A stretch of 42,242 nt of DNA from an uncultured beta proteobacterium (GCA_900696615.1 CAADGS010000153.1:1-42242); one strand, 5' to 3'. Positions 1 to 10,687 are shown, numbered from the stretch's first letter. Notes: generated by a model not told the origin, from the letters alone. Numbers and translations: made by a program.

Positions 1-125
1 CCACCAAATTTCTTCGTCAATATCGTCGTTATCGCCGCCGTCAACGTCGTCTTCCCATGATCCACGTGACCTATCGTCCCTACATTTACATGTGGCTTCG
101 ACCGCTCAAATTTACTCTTTGCCAT
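1..125 (-). CDS. tuf: Elongation factor Tu, N-terminal fragment (cut by window edge)
   Basis: EF-Tu is the GTPase that delivers aminoacyl-tRNA to the ribosome. Only the first 41 codons lie in the window. They read [20 protein letters not shown] and continue into the G1 P-loop VDHGKTT, which is diagnostic for EF-Tu. The start is ATG, with a purine-rich Shine-Dalgarno (AAGGATAG) just upstream. It follows fusA on the same strand after 29 bp, the usual str-operon order rpsL-rpsG-fusA-tuf. Every threonine codon visible is ACG (seven of seven) and every isoleucine codon is ATA (three of three). The Thr bias differs from neighbouring fusA, which uses ACT and ACA freely. The gene continues beyond base 1, so nothing can be said about the rest. 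Confidence 0.95.
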   Translation of the reverse strand, partial: MAKSKFERSKPHVNVGTIGHVDHGKTTLTAAITTILTKKFG

Positions 126-154
126 GACCTATCCTTTTCTACTCAATCAATTCA

Positions 155-2245
155 TCACTTTTTGTTTATTATAGCGTCCGCTACATTTTTAGGCGCTTCA
201 GCATATTGCTTGAATTCCATTGAATATGTCGCCCTACCTTGCGTTGCTGATCTTAATGCTGTTGAATAACCAAACATTTCTGCGAGCGGCACTTCGGCAC
301 GGATTACTTTTAAACCAGGAATATCTTCCATTCCTTGTATCATACCCCTCCTTGATGACAAATCCCCAACGACGTTACCCATAAAATCTTCAGGTGTCTC
401 CACCTCAACAGCCATCATTGGTTCTAATAAAACCGGATTTGCTTTTCGCATTCCATCTTTAAAAGCTATCGAAGCCGCCATTTTGAATGCATTCTCATTA
501 GAATCAACATCATGATAAGATCCATCAAAAAGAGTTACTTTTACATCAACAACAGGATATCCCGCTAATACACCATTTGGTAATGTCTCCAGCAAGCCCT
601 TTTCTACCGCAGGTATATATTCCCGCGGAACAACACCGCCTTTGATTTCATCAACAAATTCAAATCCCTTGCCTGTTTCATTCGGCTCCATTTTAAGCCA
701 AACATGTCCGTATTGTCCGCGCCCACCAGATTGCTTTACGAATTTCCCTTCAATTTCAACTAGTTTTCTGATTGCTTCCCGATAAGCTACTTGAGGAGCG
801 CCAACATTCGCTTCCACTCCAAACTCACGCTTCATTCGATCAACAATGATTTCCAGATGCAACTCACCCATCCCTGAAATAATTGTTTGACCAGACTCTT
901 CATCAGTTCTAACCCTAAACGAAGGATCTTCTTGAGCAAGTCTATTCAAAGCTATACCCATTTTCTCTTGATCAATCTTCGTCTTAGGTTCAACAGCCAC
1001 ATGAATAACTGGTTCAGGAAAATCCATTTTTTCCAAAGTTATTATTTTTTGTGGGTCACACAGAGTATCCCCAGTAACAACATCCTTTAAACCGACAGCC
1101 GCCGCTATATCACCTGCACGAACTTCTTTAATTTCGTCTCGCTGATTTGCATGCATCTGCAACAATCTACCAATTCTTTCTTTTTTTCCTTTGACTGAAT
1201 TATAGATAGTGTCGCCCGAGGTCACAACGCCAGAATAAACTCTGAAAAATATCAACTGACCCACATAGGGATCCGTAGCAATTTTGAATGCCAAAGCAGA
1301 AAATGGCTCATTATCATCCGCTTTACGCTTATCAGCTCCACCTTCTTCATTTTCACCTTCTATCGCCAAAATGTCGATGGGCGATGGCATATAATCAATA
1401 ACGGCATCGAGCATTGCCTGAACACCTTTGTTTTTAAAGGCCGTACCGCACATCATAGGCACTATTTCGTTGTTAATCGTACGCATACGCAGACCACGTT
1501 TTATTTCCGAAACTTCTAAGTCACCATTTTCAAGATACTTATTCATTAAATCTTCATCTGCCTCAGCAGCCGACTCTAACATCTTTTCACGCCAATCTTT
1601 AGCCTCACTGACAAGATCCGCCGGAACATCACGCTCCTCAAACTTCATACCGCGACTTTCATCGTCCCAGTAAATAGCTTTCATTTTAATGAGATCAACC
1701 ACACCCTCGAATTTATCCTCAGAACCTATTGGCAATTGAATTGGAACCGGCGCAGCTTTAAGCCGAGTTTTAATTTGATCATAAACTCGCATGAAATTGG
1801 CACCAGATCTATCCATTTTATTAACAAATGCTAATCTTGGAACATGATATTTATTTGCTTGCCTCCAAACCGTCTCGGTTTGTGGCTGCACCCCACCGAC
1901 AGCACAAAAAACTGTACAAGCACCATCCAGAACTCTTAGGGAGCGTTCAACTTCGATTGTGAAATCCACGTGACCTGGCGTATCAATAATATTTATTCTA
2001 TGCTCCGGATAGTTTCCTGCCATTCCTTTCCAGAAGCAAGTCGTTGCCGCAGAAGTAATGGTAATACCTCTTTCCTGCTCTTGTTCCATCCAATCCATAG
2101 TGGCCGCACCATCATGAACTTCTCCTAGTTTATGTGACACACCAGTATAAAAAAGAACACGCTCTGTAGTTGTAGTCTTACCCGCATCTATGTGAGCCAT
2201 GATGCCTATATTTCTATATCGTTCTATGGGAGTTTTTCTTGCCAC
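155..2245 (-). CDS. fusA: Elongation factor G
   Basis: EF-G is the ribosomal translocase GTPase that moves tRNAs and mRNA after peptide-bond formation. The 696-residue protein has normal family length. The GTPase motifs are intact: [11 protein letters not shown] (G1) near residues 17-27, DTPGHVDF (G3) near 90 and NKMD (G4) near 145. The C-terminal domains follow, including the conserved [15 protein letters not shown] stretch. The start codon is GTG, not ATG. It is supported by the family-typical beginning [21 protein letters not shown] and by an AAGG purine tract about 10 nt upstream. The gene lies between rpsG and tuf in the str operon. No frameshift or missing motif was seen. Confidence 0.97.
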   Translation of the reverse strand: MARKTPIERYRNIGIMAHIDAGKTTTTERVLFYTGVSHKLGEVHDGAATMDWMEQEQERGITITSAATTCFWKGMAGNYPEHRINIIDTPGHVDFTIEVERSLRVLDGACTVFCAVGGVQPQTETVWRQANKYHVPRLAFVNKMDRSGANFMRVYDQIKTRLKAAPVPIQLPIGSEDKFEGVVDLIKMKAIYWDDESRGMKFEERDVPADLVSEAKDWREKMLESAAEADEDLMNKYLENGDLEVSEIKRGLRMRTINNEIVPMMCGTAFKNKGVQAMLDAVIDYMPSPIDILAIEGENEEGGADKRKADDNEPFSALAFKIATDPYVGQLIFFRVYSGVVTSGDTIYNSVKGKKERIGRLLQMHANQRDEIKEVRAGDIAAAVGLKDVVTGDTLCDPQKIITLEKMDFPEPVIHVAVEPKTKIDQEKMGIALNRLAQEDPSFRVRTDEESGQTIISGMGELHLEIIVDRMKREFGVEANVGAPQVAYREAIRKLVEIEGKFVKQSGGRGQYGHVWLKMEPNETGKGFEFVDEIKGGVVPREYIPAVEKGLLETLPNGVLAGYPVVDVKVTLFDGSYHDVDSNENAFKMAASIAFKDGMRKANPVLLEPMMAVEVETPEDFMGNVVGDLSSRRGMIQGMEDIPGLKVIRAEVPLAEMFGYSTALRSATQGRATYSMEFKQYAEAPKNVADAIINKK

Positions 2246-2316
2246 CGCTTAACGCCTTACAGTAAATTCAATTAAGTACACTTTTTCTTATGACACATTC
2301 AGTATCTATTCACCAC

Positions 2317-2787
2317 CTAAAATCTAAAATGCGAAAAAGCTTTATTTGATTCAGCCATTCTATGCACCTCTTCGCGTTTTTTAACTGCGCCACCTCTACC
2401 TTCGGCAGCCTCAGCCAATTCACCAGCCAATCTTGCATCCATTGATTTTTCGTTTCTTTTTCTCGCAGCATCCCTCAACCATCTCATAGCCAGCGCATTG
2501 CGCCGAACCGATCTAACCTCTACGGGTACCTGATAATTGGCACCCCCAACTCGTCGACTCTTAACTTCCACTAAAGGCCTTACGTTCGTCAAAGCTTGCG
2601 TAAAAACATCAAGAGGATTACCACCATTTTTTTTCTCTATATGTTTCAAAGCTCCGTAAATTATTCTTTCTGCTACAGATTTCTTACCGCGAGTCATCAG
2701 CACATTAACAAATTTTGCCAACTCTACGTTATGATATTTTGGATCCGGCAGTATTTCTCGTTTTGGAACTTCTCTGCGTCTAGGCAT
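2317..2787 (-). CDS. rpsG: 30S ribosomal protein S7
   Basis: S7 nucleates assembly of the head of the 30S subunit and contacts tRNA at the decoding site. The 156-residue product is the normal length. It begins [20 protein letters not shown] and carries the conserved segments [15 protein letters not shown] and [13 protein letters not shown], ending in [15 protein letters not shown]. The gene is 37 bp downstream of rpsL and 71 bp upstream of fusA on the same strand. In other bacteria S7 represses its own operon by binding the rpsL-rpsG spacer. The spacer here is too short and AT-rich for me to recognise that site. Confidence 0.97.
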   Translation of the reverse strand: MPRRREVPKREILPDPKYHNVELAKFVNVLMTRGKKSVAERIIYGALKHIEKKNGGNPLDVFTQALTNVRPLVEVKSRRVGGANYQVPVEVRSVRRNALAMRWLRDAARKRNEKSMDARLAGELAEAAEGRGGAVKKREEVHRMAESNKAFSHFRF

Positions 2788-2824
2788 GACATAACCTCAT
2801 ATTATTTGTTACTTAAGAATTTCT

Positions 2825-3202
2825 CTAAGCACTCTTTGGTTTCTTCGAACCATATTTTGAGCGACCCTGTTTGCGATCTTTAACGCCCGCCGTATCCAGA
2901 CTTCCTCTAATTGTATGATACCTAACACCAGGGAGATCTTTTACGCGACCACCTCGTATCAGCACAACGGAATGCTCCTGAAGATTATGGCCTTCTCCAC
3001 CTATGTAACTTGATACTTCAAATCCATTGGTCAAACGCACTCTTGCCACTTTTCGCAAAGCAGAATTCGGTTTTTTAGGTGTTGTTGTATATACTCTTGT
3101 ACATACCCCTCTTTTTTGCGGGCAGTTTTCAAGCGCAGGAACGCTACTTTTAATTCGTTTAGCGACTCGTGGTTTTCGTACTAACTGACTTATTGTTGGC
3201 AT
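2825..3202 (-). CDS. rpsL: 30S ribosomal protein S12
   Basis: S12 controls decoding accuracy in the 30S A site and is the classical streptomycin target. The 125-residue protein starts [11 protein letters not shown] and holds the conserved [18 protein letters not shown] and [16 protein letters not shown] segments. The two lysines commonly mutated in streptomycin resistance are both present (K43 and K88, counting Met as 1), so the allele looks wild type. It is the first gene of the str operon in this window. A consensus-like promoter at 3343-3371 and a leader of roughly 130 nt lie upstream. In many relatives rpoC precedes rpsL; here it does not. Confidence 0.97.
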   Translation of the reverse strand: MPTISQLVRKPRVAKRIKSSVPALENCPQKRGVCTRVYTTTPKKPNSALRKVARVRLTNGFEVSSYIGGEGHNLQEHSVVLIRGGRVKDLPGVRYHTIRGSLDTAGVKDRKQGRSKYGSKKPKSA

Positions 3203-3222
3203 CTCTGTGTCCTAAAAACTAA

Positions 3223-3239
3223 GACGGCTAGCAGCCGCC
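3223..3239 (-). promoter_or_regulatory. Small hairpin in the rpsL leader
   Basis: Read on the minus strand, GGCGGCT-GCT-AGCCGTC forms a 7-bp stem with one G-U pair and a 3-nt loop, about 20 nt before the rpsL start codon. The same leader also holds a perfect 14-bp palindrome, TATTGAATTCAATA, at 3268-3281. The structures are seen directly. A regulatory role is only inference, and no U-tract follows, so it is not a terminator. Confidence 0.35.
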
Positions 3240-3342
3240 ATACAACATAAACTATTTAACTTGTATTTATTGAATTCAATATTGCAATTGCTGTTAGCTA
3301 TCTACAAAATATTTGGCATTACAATAGCAAAAAAGAGAGCGG

Positions 3343-3371
3343 ATTCTATGGGGTTTATTAAGGTATGTCAA
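3343..3371 (-). promoter_or_regulatory. Sigma-70 promoter for the str operon (rpsL)
   Basis: On the minus strand the -35 box TTGACA (3366-3371) is a perfect consensus and is separated by exactly 17 bp from TAGAAT (3343-3348), a five-of-six match to the -10 consensus. It points at rpsL, with the -10 about 140 bp upstream of the start codon. It is the best promoter match I found in the window, which fits the high expression expected of ribosomal genes. The rest of the 374-bp gap between yajQ and rpsL (3203-3576) shows only AT-rich DNA and short palindromes; I see no gene there. Confidence 0.75.
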
Positions 3372-3576
3372 GACAAACTGCAACAAGTGCAAAGAGCACA
3401 TCAATTGAATTATTTTACACTGCATCACACTACAAGCTGCATTCTCTTTCAAAGAAATCAAATAAAGGTTTCATATTAGTGCGTACAAGATACATTTTGA
3501 ATACTCTAATAATTATAAATAAAAAACCAATTTATGTGGACAAGTAATCTTTTAAGTCTAAACTGGCTTAAAAAAC

Positions 3577-4062
3577 CTAATCTCTAAAATTATGAAATTG
3601 TAGTGGAAAATTATCAACCAACTTTCGCACTATTTGAATAACCTCTTGAAGAATATCTCTTTTTGATCCCGTCACTCTCACGACTTCGCCTTGAATATTG
3701 GCCTGAACCTTGAGTTTGCTATCTTTTATATACCTAACAATTTTTTTTGCCAATTCAGAATCAAGTCCGGTTTTCACTGTCACGATTTGCTTCATCTTGT
3801 TACCACTTATCTTCTCGATTTGTCCTTTTTCCAAGCAACGTACATCGACATTCCTTTTGGTTAATTTTACCCGTAAAATATCTAATACTTGTTCTAGTTT
3901 AAATTCATCGTCCGCAAAAACAGTTAACTGATAATCAGTTTTTTCCACTCTTGCGTCAGAGCCTTTAAAATCAAAACGAGTAGTTAATTCTTTATTTACC
4001 TGATCAACCGCATTTCTTACTTCCTGACTGTCAACCTCAGAAACAATATCAAACGATGGCAT
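3577..4062 (-). CDS. yajQ: YajQ-family nucleotide-binding protein (UPF0234)
   Basis: This is a 161-residue member of the YajQ/UPF0234 family. It begins [20 protein letters not shown] and contains the family's [11 protein letters not shown] segment near residues 32-42 and a C-terminal QVSGK-type region ([15 protein letters not shown]). Family members bind nucleotides or RNA, and some bind cyclic di-GMP and act with a LysR-type regulator; which applies here cannot be told from sequence. It lies 64 bp downstream of argG on the same strand and may be the last gene of that transcript. There are no membrane segments or signal peptide, so it should be cytoplasmic. Confidence 0.93.
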   Translation of the reverse strand: MPSFDIVSEVDSQEVRNAVDQVNKELTTRFDFKGSDARVEKTDYQLTVFADDEFKLEQVLDILRVKLTKRNVDVRCLEKGQIEKISGNKMKQIVTVKTGLDSELAKKIVRYIKDSKLKVQANIQGEVVRVTGSKRDILQEVIQIVRKLVDNFPLQFHNFRD

Positions 4063-4126
4063 ATGGCTTAATTAAAAATATAATTTTCATTAACTAAAAC
4101 TAATCACAATTTGAATGGTAATTCTC

Positions 4127-5353
4127 CTATCGTGTTTGTTTATTTCTCCCAATCCCTGCTGCAATTCTTAATCTTAATGCATTTAACTTAATAAATCCTG
4201 CTGCGTCAGCCTGATTGTAAGCACCGGCGTCATCTTCAAAAGTAGCAATATGTGAATCAAACAATGAATCTGTCGGAGAATCTCTCCCAACGACCACGAC
4301 ATTTCCTTTATATAACTTCAATCGAACCCATCCATTAACACTTTCCTGCGTAGTATTAATCATGGCTTGCATCATCTTGCGTTCTGGACTCCACCAATAA
4401 CCATTGTAAATCAAGGCCGCGTATCTGGGCATCAGATCATCCTTTAAGTGAGCAACTTCCCGATCAAGTGTAATCGACTCCATTGCTCGGTGCGCACGCA
4501 ACAAGATTGTCCCACCCGGAGTTTCATAGCACCCCCTTGACTTCATCCCTACATAGCGATTCTCGACCAAATCTAATCTTCCAATTCCGTGCCTTCCACC
4601 CAATTGATTGAGTTTCTCCAGAATTCCCGCTGGCGACAATAAACTTCCATTCAGAGCTACCGCGTCACCCCGTTTGAATTCGATATCTAGATATTCTGGA
4701 TTGTCAGGTGCTTGCTCTGGCGACACACTCCAACGCCACATTGATTCTTCAGGCTCTACAGCAGGATCCTCCAAAATTCTGCCTTCATAGGAAATATGCA
4801 AGAGGTTAGCATCCATACTATAGGGCGAACCACTTTTCTTTTTCATTTCAACAGGAATACCGTGCCGCTCTGCGTAATGTAGCAATTTCTCTCGTGATGT
4901 TAGATCCCACTCACGCCATGGCGCAATCACATGGATATCTGGCTGCAATGCATAGTAACCTAATTCAAATCTGACCTGATCATTGCCTTTTCCTGTCGCG
5001 CCATGAGAAACGGCATCCGCTTTCGTTTCTCGGGCAATCTCAATTTGTCTTTTTGCAATTAATGGACGCGCAATGCTCGTGCCCAATAAATATTCACCCT
5101 CATAAATCGTATTCGCTCGAAACATTGGAAATACAAAGTCTCGTACGAATTCTTCACGCAGATCATCAATATATATTTCGTTTACACCCAGTTGTGCTGC
5201 TTTAGCTCGAGCCGGTTCGACTTCTTCGCCCTGACCAATATCAGCGGTAAATGTTACAACCTCACATTGATAAGTGTCTTGCAACCATTTTAGTATTACC
5301 GATGTATCGAGGCCTCCCGAAAATGCCAGAACAACTTTCTTGATTTTCTTCAT
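4127..5353 (-). CDS. argG: Argininosuccinate synthase
   Basis: ArgG joins citrulline and aspartate using ATP to make argininosuccinate, the next-to-last step of arginine synthesis. The 408-residue protein has the expected length for the short bacterial class. The N-type PPi loop [10 protein letters not shown] sits at residues 10-19 and the [13 protein letters not shown] motif near 120. It begins with ATG. Upstream on the same strand is argF (77-bp gap), so the ornithine-to-argininosuccinate part of the pathway is encoded side by side. The argH gene for the last step is not in the window. Confidence 0.97.
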   Translation of the reverse strand: MKKIKKVVLAFSGGLDTSVILKWLQDTYQCEVVTFTADIGQGEEVEPARAKAAQLGVNEIYIDDLREEFVRDFVFPMFRANTIYEGEYLLGTSIARPLIAKRQIEIARETKADAVSHGATGKGNDQVRFELGYYALQPDIHVIAPWREWDLTSREKLLHYAERHGIPVEMKKKSGSPYSMDANLLHISYEGRILEDPAVEPEESMWRWSVSPEQAPDNPEYLDIEFKRGDAVALNGSLLSPAGILEKLNQLGGRHGIGRLDLVENRYVGMKSRGCYETPGGTILLRAHRAMESITLDREVAHLKDDLMPRYAALIYNGYWWSPERKMMQAMINTTQESVNGWVRLKLYKGNVVVVGRDSPTDSLFDSHIATFEDDAGAYNQADAAGFIKLNALRLRIAAGIGRNKQTR

Positions 5354-5430
5354 TATCTATTAATATTCTCACTAAGATATTTTATTATCAATAACTTACA
5401 TTATTATTCTTATAAACAAATTAATTAATT

Positions 5431-6351
5431 TCAAATCATTAACTTACCCAACAATAAATATTCCAACAATGCCTTCTGAGTATGCAAGCGATTTTCTGCT
5501 TCGTCCCAAACCACTGATTGTGGGCCATCCAGAACTGCTGCACTTACTTCTTCTCCTCGATGAGCTGGTAAGCAATGCATGAATAATGCGTCTTTTTGCG
5601 CCATAGACATCATTTCCTCATTAACGCAATAGTCAGCAAAATCACGTTTTCTTTGCTCAGTTTCTTCTTCAAATCCCATACTTGTCCATACATCTGTAGT
5701 CACTAAATCCGCACCAATTAAGGCTTTGCGTGGATGCGCAAATATTTCATAGTGTGCCGGGTTAATTAATTCAAGCTGCTCAGGAGAGACACCATAATCA
5801 GGCGGTGTAGAAACATGAACCTTAAAATTGAAAATCTCAGCTGCTTGGAGCCATGTATTGCACATATTATTTGCATCCCCTATCCAAGCCACTGTTTTAT
5901 TAACTATACTTCCTCTGTACTCCGTATAGGTAAAAATATCACTCATAATTTGGCAAGGGTGGTATTTGTCAGTCAAACCATTAATAACTGGCACCCGAGA
6001 ATTTTCTGCAAAACGCTTGATAATGTCATGCTCATAGGTACGAATCATAACGATATCCACCATGCGCGATATGACTCTTGCCGAATCTTCGACAGGTTCT
6101 CCGCGCCCTAACTGCGTATCACGCGAAGACAAATAAATCGCCGTGCCACCCAATTGATGCATTCCGGCTTCAAAAGACAAACGTGTCCGCGTTGAATTTT
6201 TGTCAAATACCATTGCCAGCGTACGGTCGGTTAATGGCCAGTATTGGCGATATTGCTTGAACTCCTGCTTTATCCAGCGCGCGCGCTCAAATAGATATTC
6301 ATATTCTTCACGACTAAAATCGCTAAATTGCAGGAAATGCTTGAATTGCAT
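5431..6351 (-). CDS. argF: Ornithine carbamoyltransferase
   Basis: The enzyme transfers a carbamoyl group to ornithine to form citrulline. The carbamoyl-phosphate motif STRTRLSFE, the HPCQIMSD motif and the ornithine-loop HCLPAHRGEE are all present. I chose the ATG at 6351, giving 306 residues starting MQFKHFLQFSDF. An in-frame TTG three codons upstream (6360) would give a longer form but has no visible ribosome-binding site, whereas the ATG has TTGAGA a few bases ahead. The gene lies 36 bp after argD and 77 bp before argG. No regulatory site for an arginine repressor was recognised. Confidence 0.96.
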   Translation of the reverse strand: MQFKHFLQFSDFSREEYEYLFERARWIKQEFKQYRQYWPLTDRTLAMVFDKNSTRTRLSFEAGMHQLGGTAIYLSSRDTQLGRGEPVEDSARVISRMVDIVMIRTYEHDIIKRFAENSRVPVINGLTDKYHPCQIMSDIFTYTEYRGSIVNKTVAWIGDANNMCNTWLQAAEIFNFKVHVSTPPDYGVSPEQLELINPAHYEIFAHPRKALIGADLVTTDVWTSMGFEEETEQRKRDFADYCVNEEMMSMAQKDALFMHCLPAHRGEEVSAAVLDGPQSVVWDEAENRLHTQKALLEYLLLGKLMI

Positions 6352-6387
6352 AAATCTCAATGTATGGTCAATCGAACAAACTCTAAT

Positions 6388-7560
6388 CTATTGATTAGTG
6401 GGGCTATTCAGAAACTCCTTTATTAGCGAACAAGTGATGTTGACTACTTGATCCGCTTCGGGTCTTTGCATGACAAGTGCTGGCAATAGACGTACTACTT
6501 TATCTGAAGTTACATTGATTAATAATCTCTTTTCCAATGCTTTCTTTACTAAATCTCCACAAGGCACTGACAATTCAATACCAATTATTAAGCCTTGACC
6601 TCTAATTTGCACGACGCCCGGTACATCTTGCAATTGGTCCTTAAGTCGGGCACGCATAAAATTACCCAAATCCGTCACATGATCAAGAAGATTTTCTTCA
6701 CTAATTACAGCCAGTGTTTCAATAGCCGCTGCGCAAGCCAATGGATTTCCACCAAACGTGGAAGCATGATTGCCCGGTTTAAATACTTCTGCAGCACTAC
6801 TTCTTGCCAAACATGCACCAATCGCGACTCCAGCGCCTAAGCCTTTAGCTAGTGTCATGACATCCGGCAGAATATGACTATGCTGGAACGCAAACCATTT
6901 GCCACTTCTCCCAATTCCAGACTGCACTTCATCCAACATCAAAAGCCAATTGTTTTGAGTGCATAGATTGCGCAATTCCTGCAAATAATGCGCTTCGGGA
7001 ATATTAACGCCGCCTTCCCCTTGAAAAGGTTCCACTAGCACGGCCACCACATCTTTATTATTCACAGCGACTTGTGTGACCGCGTCCATATTATTATAGG
7101 GAACGCGCACAAAACCGGACAATAAAGGTTCAAATCCGGCTTGCACTTTGCGATTTCCACTTGCCGTCAACGTTGCCATCGTACGGCCGTGAAACGATCG
7201 CTCCATTACAATAATGGTGGGCAAAGAAATTCCTTTATTATGCCCATACAATCGAGCTAACTTAATAGCAGCCTCATTAGCCTCCGCACCGGAATTACAA
7301 AAGAATGCGCTGTCCATTCCAGATAACTCAATCAGGCGATCTGCCAGTCGCTCCTGTTTATCAATATGATAAAGATTAGATGTATGAATCAGTTTACCTG
7401 CCTGCTCACATATCGCTTTAGTTAAACGTGGATGGCAATGACCTAATCCACACACCGCTACACCAGACAACGCATCGAGATACCGCTCGCCACAATCATC
7501 CCACAACCACACACCCTCGCCTTTGATAAAGGTAACAGGTAGCCGGGAATAAGTATTCAT
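6388..7560 (-). CDS. argD: Acetylornithine aminotransferase
   Basis: ArgD is a PLP-dependent class III aminotransferase that makes N-acetylornithine from its semialdehyde, and often also serves in lysine synthesis. Visible family features are LDALSGVAVCGLGHCHP near the N terminus, FCNSGAEANEAAIKLAR, MLDEVQSGIGRSGKWFA, and LAKGLGAGVAIGA, which holds the PLP lysine. I prefer the ATG at 7560 (MNTYSRLPVTF, 390 residues), where family similarity starts. A GTG at 7581 would add seven residues; neither has a strong Shine-Dalgarno. It is the first gene of the argD-argF-argG-yajQ series and is divergent from gyrA. Confidence 0.94.
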   Translation of the reverse strand: MNTYSRLPVTFIKGEGVWLWDDCGERYLDALSGVAVCGLGHCHPRLTKAICEQAGKLIHTSNLYHIDKQERLADRLIELSGMDSAFFCNSGAEANEAAIKLARLYGHNKGISLPTIIVMERSFHGRTMATLTASGNRKVQAGFEPLLSGFVRVPYNNMDAVTQVAVNNKDVVAVLVEPFQGEGGVNIPEAHYLQELRNLCTQNNWLLMLDEVQSGIGRSGKWFAFQHSHILPDVMTLAKGLGAGVAIGACLARSSAAEVFKPGNHASTFGGNPLACAAAIETLAVISEENLLDHVTDLGNFMRARLKDQLQDVPGVVQIRGQGLIIGIELSVPCGDLVKKALEKRLLINVTSDKVVRLLPALVMQRPEADQVVNITCSLIKEFLNSPTNQ

Positions 7561-7826
7561 TAGATTAGACACAAATAACACTCACATATCAGTTCAAAGG
7601 AGAAATTTATTAAATGCTTTACCAGGAAAGGCAGGAAATATTTTAACAGGCTGTTATGAAAGGTTGTTATGTTTACCCATTTACTTTGCTTTTTCAAGCT
7701 TTTCTTATTTTCTTCTTCATATAAAAAGCACATCACCCTGCGCAATGCATCAACAATTTCTAGCTAAATTTTATTAAGCTGCAGATAATATTGTGTTAAG
7801 GCAATGAGTTAAGCACTTAGAGTTCG

Positions 7827-7858
7827 GCAAGCGATAAATGGAATCAGCTATCGTTTGC
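7827..7858. repeat. 10-bp-arm inverted repeat (hairpin) in argD-gyrA spacer
   Basis: GCAAGCGATA (7827-7836) and TATCGTTTGC (7849-7858) can pair over 10 bp with one G-U wobble and a 12-nt loop. No T-tract follows on either strand, so a simple Rho-independent terminator is unlikely. It is directly visible; function unknown. Confidence 0.5.
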
Positions 7859-7945
7859 AATACAGAGAATAGTTGCCGTTTCGTAAATACAGGACCAGCA
7901 CCATACAAGTAGCAGTTTCTTCATAATGACCAATTAGTTTTCTTC

Positions 7946-7964
7946 TTCCGTCAAGCTAACGGAA
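7946..7964. repeat. 6-bp-arm inverted repeat upstream of gyrA
   Basis: TTCCGT and ACGGAA flank a 7-nt loop about 170 bp before gyrA. On the minus strand the downstream arm is followed by a purine-rich run, not a U-tract. It may be an operator or part of a leader structure, but short repeats of this size arise by chance. Confidence 0.3.
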
Positions 7965-8128
7965 CTTACTATGATATTGTATTGCAACTTTTGTTTCAAA
8001 GCGTAAAGTTCATAAAGAAACAATTACAGCATGTTAGAATGCCCAATTAATCTCTAGTAGATGCTAGTTTAAAAATTGAAAAGGCACTTCTCTCACCATA
8101 ACCCATTGTTTATCATAAAGTCTAAGAC

Positions 8129-10687
8129 ATGAATCAGTTTGCCAAGGAAACTCTGCCCATCAGCCTTGAAGAAGAAATGCGGCGTTCCTATCTTGATTAT
8201 GCGATGAGCGTCATTGTCGGACGAGCCCTGCCTGATGTCCGCGATGGCCTGAAGCCCGTACATCGCCGTGTATTGTTTGCCATGCATGAGCTATCTAACG
8301 ATTGGAACAGGCCTTATAAGAAATCCGCACGTATCGTGGGTGATGTTATTGGTAAATACCACCCGCACGGCGACACCGCTGTCTACGACACCATCGTTCG
8401 CATGGCACAGGACTTTTCCTTGCGTTATATGTTAATTGATGGGCAGGGCAACTTCGGATCCGTTGATGGCGATAATGCTGCTGCCATGCGCTACACTGAA
8501 ATCCGCATGTCTCGGATCGCGCATGAATTATTGATTGATCTTGACAAAGAAACGGTAAATTTTGGCCCCAATTACGATGACTCGGAAAAAGAGCCTTTAA
8601 TACTTCCAGCCAAAATTCCCAATCTCTTGATCAATGGATCGTCCGGCATCGCAGTCGGTATGGCGACCAATATTCCACCGCATAATTTAAGCGAAGTGGT
8701 GGATGCTTGCTTGGCAATGCTCAAAAATCCGGATATCAGTATCGATGAATTGATTGACCTGATCCCGGCACCGGATTTTCCTACTGCCGGCATCATTTAT
8801 GGTGTTGCCGGTGTAAGAGATGGCTACCATACAGGGCGTGGCCGTGTCGTCATGCGGGCACGCACTCATTTTGAAGATTTGGAAAAAGGCAGCCGCCAAA
8901 GCATCATTATCGACGAACTGCCATATCAGGTTAACAAGGCTAACCTATTAATCCGCATAGGAGAATTGGTCCGAGACAAAAAAATCGAAGGTATTTCCGA
9001 TTTGCGCGATGAATCTGACAAATCGGGCATGCGAGTCGTGATTGAATTAAAGCGTGGCGAAATGCCGGAAGTCATTCTGAATAACTTGTATAAAGAAACG
9101 CAAATGCAAGACACTTTCGGTATGAACATGGTGGCATTGCTTGATGGCCAGCCCCGTTTGCTCAATTTGAAGCAGATTCTAGATGCATTTCTGCGTCATC
9201 GCCGCGAGGTCGTAACACGACGCACTGTCTTTGAGTTGAAGAAAGCGCGCGAGCGCGGTCATTTATTAGAAGGATTGGCAGTCGCACTCTCGAATGTAGA
9301 TGAAATCATTGCTTTGATAAAAGCCGCTCCAACACCGGCTGATGCCAAAGTAGCACTAATGGCACGGCCCTGGCAATCGCAATTGGTAGCGGAAATGCTA
9401 TCACGTGCCATGGCAGACGCCCATGCGCTACGCCCTGAAGGTTTGGACGAAAGCTTTGGATTACAAGTACAGGGTTATTCCTTGTCAGATGCGCAGGCGC
9501 AAGCGATTTTAGAATTACGTCTGCAACGCTTAACCGGTCTCGAGCAGGAAAAAATTGTTGCAGAATACAAAGAAATTATCGACAAGATTATTGATTATCT
9601 GGATATTCTGGCCAATCCAGAACGGATTACTCGCATTATCACTGAAGAATTGGGAGCTATCAAACAGCAATTCGGCGACAAGCGTCGTAGTGAAATCATT
9701 GTTGACACACAGGACTTAAGTGTTGAAGACTTGATCGCACCGGCAGATGTTGTCGTGACATTATCGCATAGCGGTTATATCAAATCTCAATTACTTGATG
9801 ACTATCGCGCTCAGAAACGCGGTGGCCGCGGCAAACTGGCAACCAGTACCAAGGAAGATGACTTTATCGACAAATTGTTCATTGCCAACACGCATGACTA
9901 TATATTATGTTTCTCAAGTTTGGGCCGTGTATACTGGATCAAAGTCTACGAAGTGCCACAAGGTGGCCGGCAGTCGCGCGGTAAACCCATTATCAACTGG
10001 GTTCAACTGGAAGACGGCGAAAAAATCAACGCAATTCTTCCCGTAAAAACTTTTGATGAAAACCGTTTTGTCTTTATGGCAACGGCTTTTGGCACGGTTA
10101 AAAAAACACCATTATCGGAGTTCTCACGGCCGCGTAATAACGGCATCATCGCTATCGGGTTGGATGAAGGCGATTACTTGATCGGCGTCGAATTAACTGA
10201 AGGCAGACATGATGTTATGTTGTTTTCGGACAACGGTAAAGCCACGCGTTTCAATGAAAATGATGTACGTCCGATGGGGCGTACTGCCCGCGGGGTGCGC
10301 GGCATGAAACTCGGTTCTGGTCAAAGAGTTATTTCAATGCTGGTAGCTGAAGATGAAGAACTCACGGTTTTGACAGCTACCGAAAATGGTTACGGTAAGC
10401 GCACCCCGATAAGCGAATACACGCGTCATAACCGTGGCACGCAAGGCATGATCGCGATTATCACGAGCTTGCGCAACGGCAAGGTAGTGACTGCCAAACT
10501 GGTCAAACCCGATGATGAAATCATGCTGATCACTTCAGGTGGCGTGATGATTCGTACTCGCGTCAACGAAGTGCGGGAAATGAGCCGTGCCACGCAAGGC
10601 GTCACGTTGATTAACTTGGATGCAGGTGAAAAACTAGCTGGATTGGAGCGAGTAGTGGAAAGTGAAGATAACGATGTGGAAAGTTAA
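8129..10687 (+). CDS. gyrA: DNA gyrase subunit A
   Basis: GyrA is the DNA-cleaving subunit of gyrase, which introduces negative supercoils. The 852-residue protein keeps E. coli numbering at the N terminus: catalytic tyrosine Y122 in AAMRYTEIR and the quinolone-resistance region [12 protein letters not shown], with Thr at 83 and Asp at 87. The GyrA-box QKRGGRGK, needed for DNA wrapping, is present near residue 555 at the start of the beta-pinwheel C-terminal domain. The start [17 protein letters not shown] is family-typical. It opens the plus-strand block that continues into serC after 29 bp, an arrangement common in proteobacteria. Confidence 0.97.
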   Translation: MNQFAKETLPISLEEEMRRSYLDYAMSVIVGRALPDVRDGLKPVHRRVLFAMHELSNDWNRPYKKSARIVGDVIGKYHPHGDTAVYDTIVRMAQDFSLRYMLIDGQGNFGSVDGDNAAAMRYTEIRMSRIAHELLIDLDKETVNFGPNYDDSEKEPLILPAKIPNLLINGSSGIAVGMATNIPPHNLSEVVDACLAMLKNPDISIDELIDLIPAPDFPTAGIIYGVAGVRDGYHTGRGRVVMRARTHFEDLEKGSRQSIIIDELPYQVNKANLLIRIGELVRDKKIEGISDLRDESDKSGMRVVIELKRGEMPEVILNNLYKETQMQDTFGMNMVALLDGQPRLLNLKQILDAFLRHRREVVTRRTVFELKKARERGHLLEGLAVALSNVDEIIALIKAAPTPADAKVALMARPWQSQLVAEMLSRAMADAHALRPEGLDESFGLQVQGYSLSDAQAQAILELRLQRLTGLEQEKIVAEYKEIIDKIIDYLDILANPERITRIITEELGAIKQQFGDKRRSEIIVDTQDLSVEDLIAPADVVVTLSHSGYIKSQLLDDYRAQKRGGRGKLATSTKEDDFIDKLFIANTHDYILCFSSLGRVYWIKVYEVPQGGRQSRGKPIINWVQLEDGEKINAILPVKTFDENRFVFMATAFGTVKKTPLSEFSRPRNNGIIAIGLDEGDYLIGVELTEGRHDVMLFSDNGKATRFNENDVRPMGRTARGVRGMKLGSGQRVISMLVAEDEELTVLTATENGYGKRTPISEYTRHNRGTQGMIAIITSLRNGKVVTAKLVKPDDEIMLITSGGVMIRTRVNEVREMSRATQGVTLINLDAGEKLAGLERVVESEDNDVES

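Larger units (their letters stand above)
7561..8128. other. Non-coding divergent region between argD and gyrA
   Basis: This 568-bp AT-rich stretch separates divergent argD and gyrA. I find no convincing gene in it; the small ORFs match nothing I know and lack ribosome-binding sites. It holds an odd palindrome TAACAGGCTGTTA (7644-7656) near argD, two hairpins (listed separately) and a -10-like TAGAAT about 95 bp before gyrA without a good -35. It presumably carries promoters in both directions and could hide a small RNA. Confidence 0.6.

Noticed and set aside
3261-3547. Small plus-strand ORFs in the rpsL-yajQ gap
   Set aside because: No ribosome-binding site or recognisable family, and they cover the minus-strand rpsL promoter and leader.
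7560-7745. 61-codon minus-strand ORF upstream of argD
   Set aside because: Low-complexity AT-rich translation, no Shine-Dalgarno, no similarity known to me.
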